From: Hymenobacter sp. BT559
GTDB taxonomy: Bacteria; Bacteroidota; Bacteroidia; Cytophagales; Hymenobacteraceae
Assembly: GCF_016427535.1 (NCBI RefSeq)
Contig: NZ_JAELXV010000005.1
Coordinates: 310,001-374,000 of the forward strand
Length of the DNA stretch: 64,000 nucleotides
Direction: 5' to 3'
The notes under the pieces are model-generated. The model did no database searches. It was not told where the DNA came from and saw only the letters and a program-made list of their open reading frames with translations. This document shows positions 57,777-64,000 of the stretch, one piece after another; the stretch's first letter is position 1, and each line of letters opens with the position of its first letter. Position numbers and translations under genes: made by a program.

Positions 57777-59798
57777 TTACTCAGCCAGCTTCTGTGCCCG
57801 CCAGGTGTTGTTGCTCCGGTTTACGTCGGGTAAAATGTTAGTCGGGTTCAGCACTACCTGCGTGAGCGGCGAGGTGGTGCTGGTGCGGAAAGTCCAGGTG
57901 CCGCCGCGCTGCCAGATTTCGACGGGCAGGCGCACGGTGGTTTTCTTGCCGTTGGTTTCCGTGATTTCGGCGGTCACGGGCATGGCGGCCTGGCCTTTGT
58001 TTTCGATGGTGATGAGGGCGCCCTTGGTGGGGTCCTGGTTCACGTAGGCTACCGAGTTTACGGCCTGGTCGAGCAGCCAGTTCTCGAAGAACCACTCGTG
58101 GTAGAACCAGCTCAGGTCTTCGCCGGCCACCTCGTTCATGGTGCGGAAGAAGTCGCGCGGCTGCGGGTGCTTGAAGGCCCAGCGCTTGATGTAGGTGCGG
58201 AAGGCGTAGTCGAAGCGCTCGGGGCCCAGGATTTCCTGGCGCAGCAAGTACAGGCCGTAGCCGGTTTTGGAGTAGGCGGCGTAGCCTAGGTTGCGGCTCT
58301 GCGTCACGTCGGGCACGGTGTAGGGCACGTCGGCCTCGGGGGCGTACATGGCGCGGGTCACGCCGGGTGCAATGCGGTTGGCTACGTCGCCCTGCTCTTT
58401 ATACTCGCCGTTGTTGAAGTCTTGGCTGCTCAAGATGTTGATAAAGGTGTTGAAACCTTCGTCCATCCAGGGGTATTTGCGCTCGTTCGAGCCCACTATC
58501 ATCGGGAACCAATTGTGGCCAAACTCGTGGTCGGTTACGCCCCACAGGCTGCCCTTCTTGGCGCGCACGCCGCAGAATACGATGCCCGGGTATTCCATGC
58601 CGCCTACTACGCCAGCCACGTTGGTGGCCACGGGGTAGGTGTACTCGTACCACTGCTTCGAGTTGTATTCGATGCTCTTCTTCACGTATTCGGTCGAGCG
58701 GCCCCAGGCCGAGTCCTGCGCTACTTCGGCGGGGTACAGCGACATGGCCAGCGACTTGCGGCCGCTGGGCAGGTTCATTTTGGCGGCATCCCACACGAAG
58801 GCGGCCGAGGCGGCCCAAGCCACATCGCGGGCCTGCTGGCACTTAAAGTGCCAGGTGAGGCGGCCGTTGCGGCCGGCCGGGCGCGAGCTGGCCTGCGTCA
58901 CCTCGTCGGCGCCGCGCACGATTACGGTTTTGTCAGAAGTAGCGGCCTGGGCTAGGCGCTGCACTTGCTTGGCCGTCAGCACTTCGGCGCCGTTCACGAG
59001 TTGGCCCGAGCCACCCACTAGATAGTTGGCGGGCACGTTGAGGGTGTAGTCGAAGTTGCCGTAGTCGAGGTAAAACTCGGCCGACATATAAGGCAGCGTA
59101 TTCCAGCCCGAAATGTCGTCGTACACGGCCATGCGCGGGTACCACTGCGCCACCTCGAATATTTCGCCATTGGGAGTTTTGAGGCGCCCTAGGCGGTCGG
59201 CCCCGTACTCAGGGATGTTGAAGCCGTAGGCAATGGTGATTTTGAGCTTGTCGCCCTTGGGCTTCATGGCCTCGGGCAAGATGATTTGCAGGCGCGTATC
59301 GCTCACGCGATAGCTGGCTTTCAGCTTCTTGCCGTGCAGCTCGATGTTCACCGACTGCAGCGAATCGCCGCCCTGGAAGCCCCGCGCCGAGTTGCCGAAG
59401 CGCCCGCCGCCGATGGGCGTGGCCGCTGCCCCGCGCGAGTCGTTGCGAAACAGATTCTGGTCTACTTGCAGCCACACGAAGGGCAGTTCGTCGGGGCTGT
59501 TGTTGGTGTAAGTAATGGTGGCGGTAGCCGTTACGCGAGCAGCCTTCTCATCAAGGTTGGCCGCGATTTGGTAGTCAGCCGCGTTTTGCCAGTAGGTAGC
59601 GCCGGGCTTGCCGCCGCCGGTGCGGGTGCTAGGCGCCGGCTGGTCGAGATAGTCGGGCTGAAACAGCGCCCGCGCATCGTAGGGCGGCATATTGGCCGGG
59701 GGCGGCGGGGGTGGCGGCGTGCGTTGGGCCTGGGCCGTGGCCGCGCCGAGCAGCAGCGCTGCGCCAGCCAGCAGCCGGGTAATAGAGGGTTTGGTCAT
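57777..59798 (-). CDS. Secreted M1-family metallopeptidase
   Basis: 673 residues. Signal peptide MTKPSITRLLAGAALLLGAA (cleavage near AQAQ), then a Pro-rich stretch (eight residues of Pro around position 28). The peptidase core has the substrate-recognition motif VVGGMEYPG, zinc-binding HEFGHNW and a third-ligand Glu in WMDEGFNTF. An N-terminal beta domain (DYQIAANLDEKAARVTATAT) matches the M1 saddle. It lacks a T9SS signature at the C-terminus; a periplasmic aminopeptidase role is likely. Substrate specificity is unknown. Confidence 0.92.
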   Translation of the reverse strand: MTKPSITRLLAGAALLLGAATAQAQRTPPPPPPPANMPPYDARALFQPDYLDQPAPSTRTGGGKPGATYWQNAADYQIAANLDEKAARVTATATITYTNNSPDELPFVWLQVDQNLFRNDSRGAAATPIGGGRFGNSARGFQGGDSLQSVNIELHGKKLKASYRVSDTRLQIILPEAMKPKGDKLKITIAYGFNIPEYGADRLGRLKTPNGEIFEVAQWYPRMAVYDDISGWNTLPYMSAEFYLDYGNFDYTLNVPANYLVGGSGQLVNGAEVLTAKQVQRLAQAATSDKTVIVRGADEVTQASSRPAGRNGRLTWHFKCQQARDVAWAASAAFVWDAAKMNLPSGRKSLAMSLYPAEVAQDSAWGRSTEYVKKSIEYNSKQWYEYTYPVATNVAGVVGGMEYPGIVFCGVRAKKGSLWGVTDHEFGHNWFPMIVGSNERKYPWMDEGFNTFINILSSQDFNNGEYKEQGDVANRIAPGVTRAMYAPEADVPYTVPDVTQSRNLGYAAYSKTGYGLYLLRQEILGPERFDYAFRTYIKRWAFKHPQPRDFFRTMNEVAGEDLSWFYHEWFFENWLLDQAVNSVAYVNQDPTKGALITIENKGQAAMPVTAEITETNGKKTTVRLPVEIWQRGGTWTFRTSTTSPLTQVVLNPTNILPDVNRSNNTWRAQKLAE

Positions 59799-59931
59799 GA
59801 AAAATAGGGGGATTGGGCGATAAGCGAGCCGCTAGATAAGGTTTGGGGGCGCAAGAAACGTCTGCCTAGGTTAGCGGTTGATAAAGACAGTGCGCCAACC
59901 GCCGCGGTTGCAGGTGCACTGGCATCTGCCC

Positions 59932-60004
59932 TTGCGAGCGCAGCGAAGCAATCGCACCTGTTCAGCCACGCCATTTGGGTGCGCTTGCTTCGCTGCGCGC
60001 GCAA
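59932..60004. repeat. 27-bp REP-like inverted repeat
   Basis: Arms 59932-59958 and 59978-60004 match at 25 of 27 positions (core GCGCAGCGAAGCAA, outer TTGCG.GC), loop 19 bases. It lies in the 5' region shared by the M1 peptidase and nitroreductase genes. Confidence 0.9.
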
Positions 60005-60040
60005 TGACAGTCCATTAGAAATCACTCTTTAGTTCGTTAC

Positions 60041-60622
60041 ATGTCCTTCAATCCCCAGCAGCTCAACGACCTTATTCGCACGCGGCGCAGCGTCTTTGTG
60101 GCGCAGTTCGAACCCGGTAAAATCATCCCCGACGACATTATTTGGCAGCTGCTCGAAAACGCTAACTGGGCGCCCAGCCACAAGCGCACCGAGTCGTGGC
60201 GCTTCACCGTGTTCACGGGCGCAGGCTTGCAAAAGCTCGCTGATTTTCAGGCCGAGCTGTACAAGCAAACGGCTGGCCCCAAGTTCAGCGAGGGCAAGTA
60301 TGACAAGCTGCGCGAGTCGCCAGGGCAGTGCTCGCACGTCATTGCCATCGGGATGAAGCGCGTAGACCAAGGCCTACCCGAAATCGAGGAAGTAGAAGCC
60401 GTGGCCTGCGCCGTGCAAAACCTGGCGCTGTCGGCCCACGCCTACGGCGTAGGTGGCTTTTGGAGCACCGGCGGCGTCACGTACACCGACGAAGCCAAGG
60501 CATTTTTCGGCCTCGGGCCCGAGGATAAATTACTTGGTTTCTTTAACCTAGGGTATCCGCGTACCACTGTGCCCGATGGCAAGCGTAGCCCCATAGCCGA
60601 GAAAGTAAGCTGGGTAGCGTAG
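60041..60622 (+). CDS. Nitroreductase-family protein
   Basis: 193 residues. FMN-binding features of the family are the N-terminal RTRRSVFVAQFEPG, NANWAPSHKRTESWRF, the central SPGQCSHVIAIGM region, VACAVQNLALSAHAYGVGGFWSTGG and the C-terminal GFFNLGYP. Members reduce nitro compounds, quinones or flavins with NAD(P)H. The physiological substrate is unknown. It is followed by a perfect hairpin (60629-60673). Confidence 0.92.
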   Translation: MSFNPQQLNDLIRTRRSVFVAQFEPGKIIPDDIIWQLLENANWAPSHKRTESWRFTVFTGAGLQKLADFQAELYKQTAGPKFSEGKYDKLRESPGQCSHVIAIGMKRVDQGLPEIEEVEAVACAVQNLALSAHAYGVGGFWSTGGVTYTDEAKAFFGLGPEDKLLGFFNLGYPRTTVPDGKRSPIAEKVSWVA

Positions 60623-60628
60623 CGCGAG

Positions 60629-60673
60629 CTTTCAGTCGGCGAGTGAGGGTGCCGACCACTCGCCGACTGAAAG
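60629..60673. repeat. 17-bp perfect hairpin between nitroreductase and VOC genes
   Basis: CTTTCAGTCGGCGAGTG (60629-60645) pairs exactly with 60657-60673 around an 11-base loop. No T-run follows, so it is not a canonical terminator. Confidence 0.85.
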
Positions 60674-60692
60674 TATGCCCTACTTTCGCCCC

Positions 60693-61088
60693 ATGACTAC
60701 TCCCCTGCTTGGCGTGCACCACATCGCCATCATCTGCGCCGACTATGCGCGCTCCAAAGCCTTTTATACTGAGGCCCTAGGTCTCGAAATTATCCGCGAG
60801 GTGCACCGCGCCGAGCGCTACTCTTACAAGCTCGATTTGGCGGTGCAGGGGCAGTACGTCATCGAGCTGTTTTCTTTCCCTAATCCGCCGCCGCGCGCCA
60901 GCCGGCCCGAGGCGCAAGGCCTACGCCACCTGGCCTTCGCGGTGGCCGATGTAGAAGCCGCCATCGCGCACCTGGGGGCGCACGGCGTGGCGTGCGAGCC
61001 GGTGCGGGTCGATGAGTTTACGGGGCGGCGGTTTACGTTTTTCAGCGACCCCGACGGACTGCCGCTGGAGCTGTACGAGGTAGCTTAG
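60693..61088 (+). CDS. VOC-family (glyoxalase/dioxygenase superfamily) metalloprotein
   Basis: 131 residues from ATG 60693 (MTTPLLGVHHIAII); a start at 60675 would abut the hairpin arm. Two beta-alpha-beta-beta-beta modules carry the likely metal ligands: His in GVHHIAI, Glu in IELF, His in GLRHLAFAV and Glu in LPLELYEV. It resembles the small YaeR/GloA2 type; whether it has lactoylglutathione lyase activity is not known. Confidence 0.87.
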   Translation: MTTPLLGVHHIAIICADYARSKAFYTEALGLEIIREVHRAERYSYKLDLAVQGQYVIELFSFPNPPPRASRPEAQGLRHLAFAVADVEAAIAHLGAHGVACEPVRVDEFTGRRFTFFSDPDGLPLELYEVA

Positions 61089-61118
61089 GGCTCTCAACTA
61101 ACCTCGTGCGTTAGCTCT

Positions 61119-62066
61119 ATGCCGAAGCTCTACCTCTGCGCCCTGCTCCTCATGCTGGCTAGCTGCGCCGGTACCCGCTCTACCACCCGCCTGCGCGTGG
61201 CCGCCGGCTACTGCGACCCGCCCCTCTCCTACCGCTACGACCCGGCCCTGCTGCCCAAGGCCAATTTTGAGGCGGCCCTAACGCCCGCACTGCTGGCTCG
61301 CTACCCGCGCCGCAACCTACTGGCGGCCAATGCGGCGGGTATTTTGCCGCAGCTGCAAGAGCTGCTGACCCTGGAGCAAACCGCCCGCCGCCAGCCCAGC
61401 ACCGCCGCCGACCTAGCCGTAGTGCGTCAGCGCCAGCGCATCATGGCCCAGGTAATCCTGGTGAGCACCGCCGTGGCCAGCGTGGCCGCCGAGCTCGACT
61501 GCGAGGGCGAGCGCGCCGACCAGGTGGCGGGCTACCTCAGCGAGCAGGACGACCGCCGCACCCAGCGCTTCAACGTGCTGTCTATTGGCATTGGGGCAAT
61601 CAGTGGCATTGGCACCACGGTTCTCGAAAACAAGTCGGCGCAGTACGCCTTTGGCATTGGGGGTGGGCTGCTGGCAGCGGGGCTGGGGCTGCTGACCCTA
61701 GGCGGCGAGCACACGGCCGAGTTTAAGCATCCGCGTAATCTGCTGGCCGATGTTTGGGGCGAAAAGCCTGCATCTGACGTGTTTTCGCCCAGCGTGTGGT
61801 ACATGCTCACCGAGCCGGCGTTCAGCAACAGCGGTCAAACTAGCCTGGCCCACAACACCCGCCAGCGCTGGGAGCACTACGGCCAGCTCGCCCGCCCCGA
61901 ATCAAAGAAGGGCCGGCAGTTTGCCGCGCTGCTGTTCGGTCAGGGCGGCCAGTACTCGGCCGAAGAGCTCACGGTGCGCGCCAACATGCTGAACGAGCTG
62001 CAATCGGCCGTGCGCCTGCTCAACCAGGAGTTGCAAGGCCTGCTGCTAGTGCTGAATAAGGAGTAG
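61119..62066 (+). CDS. Lipoprotein with glycine-rich membrane segment, function unknown
   Basis: 315 residues. Lipobox LASC with Cys16. Residues 17-130 are helical and polar; a central Gly-rich segment at about residues 150-195 (LSIGIGAISGIGTTV ... GIGGGLLAAGLGLLTLGG) looks like a glycine-zipper membrane pair; the C-terminus is helical. I do not recognise the family. It lies 30 bp downstream of the VOC gene and may be cotranscribed. Confidence 0.8.
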   Translation: MPKLYLCALLLMLASCAGTRSTTRLRVAAGYCDPPLSYRYDPALLPKANFEAALTPALLARYPRRNLLAANAAGILPQLQELLTLEQTARRQPSTAADLAVVRQRQRIMAQVILVSTAVASVAAELDCEGERADQVAGYLSEQDDRRTQRFNVLSIGIGAISGIGTTVLENKSAQYAFGIGGGLLAAGLGLLTLGGEHTAEFKHPRNLLADVWGEKPASDVFSPSVWYMLTEPAFSNSGQTSLAHNTRQRWEHYGQLARPESKKGRQFAALLFGQGGQYSAEELTVRANMLNELQSAVRLLNQELQGLLLVLNKE

Positions 62067-62214
62067 CATGACAAACGTTGTTGAATGATAACCTAGGGTA
62101 GCCCTAAGCTTGGTGAAGTAACCTAGGTCGCGTTTGGGAGTTATAAACCACGAGGCAACGGCGGCTTGGCGCCTGCGCTCCGCGCAACGACTCCTTCATT
62201 CGACGATTCAACTT

Positions 62215-63180
62215 ATGGCAACCCATCGTGAACTTGGCCACTCGGGCCTGCACATCGCCCCGCTGGTGCTGGGCGGCAACGTATTCGGCTGGACGGCCGA
62301 CGAACCGACTTCCTTCGCCGTGCTCGACGCATTTGTGGCGGGCGGCGGCAATGCTATCGACACCGCCGACGTGTACTCGGCCTGGGTGCCCGGCCACCAG
62401 GGCGGCGGGCAGTCCGAAACCGTGATTGGCAAGTGGCTCAAGCAGCGCGGCCGCCGCGACGACGTGCTCATTTTCACCAAAGTGGGCATGGACCTAGGTG
62501 ATGGCAAGCAAGGCTTGTCGAAAGCCTACATCAAGCAGGCCGTGGAGGCGTCCTTGAAGCGCTTGCAAACCGATTACATTGACCTCTACCAGAGCCACAA
62601 AGACGACGAGAGCCTGCCCGTAACTGAGCCGCTCGAAGCTTACGCCGAGCTGCTGAAAGAAGGTAAAATCCGGGCCATCGGCGCGTCCAACTTCAAGCCC
62701 GAGCGCCTGCAAGCCGCCCTCGACGCCGCTCAGCACGGCCTGCCGCGCTATGAAAGCCTCCAGCCCGAATACAACCTCTACGACCGTGAGACCTTCGAAA
62801 AAGACGACCTAGGCATTGTGCAGGCCAGCGGCATCGGCGTGATTCCGTATTTCGGGCTGGCCGCCGGCTTCCTCACCGGCAAGTACCGCAGCGAGGCCGA
62901 CTTGCAGAAAAGCCAGCGCGGTGCGGGCATCGGCAAGAAGTACCTCAACGACAAAGGCTTCCAAATCTTGAAAGCCCTCGACGCGGTGGCCGACCGCCAC
63001 TCGGCCACTCCGGCCCAGGTAGCGCTGGCCTGGCTGATGCAGGCGCCCGGCATCACGGCGCCCATAGCAAGCGGCACCAGCCCCGGCCAGGTGCAGGAGC
63101 TTACCGAAGCCATGGACCTTCAGCTCACCGCCGCCGATGTGGCCGAGCTGCAAGCGCCCGCCCCTGCTAAAGCCGCCTAG
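62215..63180 (+). CDS. Aldo/keto reductase
   Basis: 321 residues from ATG 62215 (MATHRELGHSGLHIAPLVLG); the open frame to 62134 has no family similarity. The catalytic features are Asp/Tyr in NAIDTADVYSAW, Lys in IFTKVGMDLG and His in LYQSHKDD, followed by AIGASNF and the NADP-binding C-terminal GITAPIASGTS. The sequence groups with the bacterial YajO/Tas-like AKRs. Substrate unknown. A hairpin terminator follows. Confidence 0.92.
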   Translation: MATHRELGHSGLHIAPLVLGGNVFGWTADEPTSFAVLDAFVAGGGNAIDTADVYSAWVPGHQGGGQSETVIGKWLKQRGRRDDVLIFTKVGMDLGDGKQGLSKAYIKQAVEASLKRLQTDYIDLYQSHKDDESLPVTEPLEAYAELLKEGKIRAIGASNFKPERLQAALDAAQHGLPRYESLQPEYNLYDRETFEKDDLGIVQASGIGVIPYFGLAAGFLTGKYRSEADLQKSQRGAGIGKKYLNDKGFQILKALDAVADRHSATPAQVALAWLMQAPGITAPIASGTSPGQVQELTEAMDLQLTAADVAELQAPAPAKAA

Positions 63181-63191
63181 TTTTCCATCAA

Positions 63192-63220
63192 AAAGCGCCG
63201 CCTACCTAGGGCGGCGCTTT
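63192..63220 (+). terminator. Terminator of the aldo/keto reductase gene
   Basis: Perfect 11-bp stem AAAGCGCCGCC/GGCGGCGCTTT (63192-63202 with 63210-63220); CCTAGG lies across the loop and the 3' arm. Confidence 0.8.
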
Positions 63221-63238
63221 CAGTTAGTTACATTCCCT

Positions 63239-64000
63239 ATGTCTTATTCCAACAATCGCGTGCTGCTGGCCTCGCGCCCCAAAGGCCTGCCCCAGCCCGA
63301 AAACTTAACCATCGAAACTGTTGAGGTGCCGCCCCTCACCGCGGGCCAAGTACTTGTCAAAGTCGACTTAATCTCGCTCGACCCCGCCATGCGCGGCTGG
63401 ATGAATGAGGGCAAAAGCTACGCGCCGCCCATCGGAATCGGCGAGGTGTTTCGGGCGCTGGCAGCAGGCCAAGTCGTGGAGTCGCAGCACCCCAGCTTTG
63501 CGGTGGGCGACTACGTGACGGGCGTCCTAGGTGCTCAGCAGTACGTGGTGCGCGAGGGCGACGCCGCCCAGGACCCCGCTAACCCCGCTTACCTGCTCAA
63601 GGTTGATACCAGCCTCGCGCCCCTCGAAACCTACCTGGCTACCCTCGGCATGCCCGGCATGACGGCCTACTTTGGCTTGCTCGACACCGGCCAGCCCCAG
63701 CCCGGCAACACGGTAGTGGTGAGCGGCGCGGCCGGCGCCGTGGGCAGCGTGGTAGGCCAAATTGCCAAGCTCAAAGGCTGCCGCGTGGTGGGCATCGCCG
63801 GCGACCAGGCCAAGGTGGATTACTGTGTCAACGAACTGGGGTTTGATGCCTGCATCAACTATAAAACCGAGGACGTGGCTGCCGCCCTGCGCGCCGCCTG
63901 CCCCCAGGGCATCGACGTGTATTTCGACAACGTGGGCGGCGAAATCCTGGACACGGTACTGCTTCAGATTAATTTGAAGGCCCGCATCGTCATCTGCGGC
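63239..64000 (+). CDS. NADP-dependent oxidoreductase (medium-chain, curcumin/alkenal reductase-like), 3' end outside window
   Basis: The first 254 codons from ATG 63239 run off the window. The N-terminal domain contains NRVLLASRPKGLPQPENL and LDPAMRGWMNEG, and the Rossmann domain VVVSGAAGAVGSVVGQIAKL with VVGIAGDQAKVDY. DNVGGEILD follows. These are features of the zinc-independent medium-chain reductases such as curcumin/dihydrocurcumin reductase and leukotriene/alkenal reductases, which reduce carbon-carbon double bonds with NADPH. It probably has its own promoter in the short gap after the terminator. Confidence 0.92.
   Translation, partial: MSYSNNRVLLASRPKGLPQPENLTIETVEVPPLTAGQVLVKVDLISLDPAMRGWMNEGKSYAPPIGIGEVFRALAAGQVVESQHPSFAVGDYVTGVLGAQQYVVREGDAAQDPANPAYLLKVDTSLAPLETYLATLGMPGMTAYFGLLDTGQPQPGNTVVVSGAAGAVGSVVGQIAKLKGCRVVGIAGDQAKVDYCVNELGFDACINYKTEDVAAALRAACPQGIDVYFDNVGGEILDTVLLQINLKARIVICG

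Noticed and set aside
1..64000. tRNA or rRNA genes
   Set aside because: I found no T-arm-like GGTTCGANTCC sequences with matching acceptor stems and no rRNA-like tracts. I could not run a covariance model, so a divergent tRNA could be missed.

Overview
The window is a GC-rich (roughly 60% by eye) stretch of a Bacteroidota chromosome, most like Hymenobacter or a close relative (family Hymenobacteraceae, order Cytophagales). This placement is inferred from gene content: a SusC/SusD outer-membrane pair, two proteins with type IX secretion (T9SS) C-terminal sorting domains, BlaI/M56-TonB pairs, DUF4252 lipoproteins, few Shine-Dalgarno sites, and many intergenic hairpins. I saw no rRNA, tRNA, CRISPR array, transposase or prophage gene. 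Most of the content looks like stable chromosome with small local rearrangements.

Layout. 1-2.4 kb: 3' end of a SusC-type receptor and its SusD-like lipoprotein. 2.4-11 kb (minus strand): prfB with its programmed +1 frameshift, ilvE, a PduO-type cobalamin adenosyltransferase, an operon of gatC, a 921-residue membrane/TPR protein and an ABC ATPase, then plsC and a NUDIX hydrolase. 11-13 kb (plus strand): a small acidic protein and a DUF4252 lipoprotein whose 3' end and terminator are duplicated on the far side of a low-GC gene of unknown function. 13-20.6 kb (minus): an ALDH7-type aldehyde dehydrogenase, a 14-repeat RCC1 protein, an HtrA protease and Hsp20. 20.8-33.6 kb (minus): a putative barrel protein, an M20 amidohydrolase, a SPOR lipoprotein, deoC, secA, a Tyr/Arg-rich secreted protein, an epoxide hydrolase broken by one TAG codon, glf with a glycosyltransferase, a GNAT acetyltransferase and dapF. 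33.7-40 kb: a GH2 glycosidase, a PBP2-like transpeptidase that appears to be a lipoprotein, a methyltransferase and two small membrane proteins. 40-46 kb: a Ppx/GppA phosphatase, then a zinc metallopeptidase divergent from a circularly permuted ATP-grasp, an alpha-E protein and a transglutaminase-like protein. 46-49.6 kb: a tandemly duplicated BlaI/M56-TonB module in which one BlaI copy is degraded. 49.8-64 kb: metabolic and envelope genes (Ldh-family dehydrogenase, PAP2, T9SS cargo, GH13 amylase, SMR efflux, oxidoreductase/TetR divergon, M1 peptidase, nitroreductase, VOC protein, lipoprotein, aldo/keto reductase, partial NADP-dependent oxidoreductase).

Three features cut across the genes. 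First, the palindrome CCTAGG occurs about 90 times by hand count, far more than base composition predicts, in genes, intergenic DNA and terminator stems. Second, several intergenic gaps hold long, near-perfect inverted repeats; some share a REP-like core containing GCGCAGCGAAGCA. Third, there is evidence of recent local duplication (11.9-12.9 kb and 46-49.6 kb).

The least characterised functional unit is the ATP-grasp/alpha-E/transglutaminase/zinc-peptidase group at 41.0-46.0 kb. It belongs to a family predicted from comparative genomics to make or modify a peptide, and its product is not known to me.
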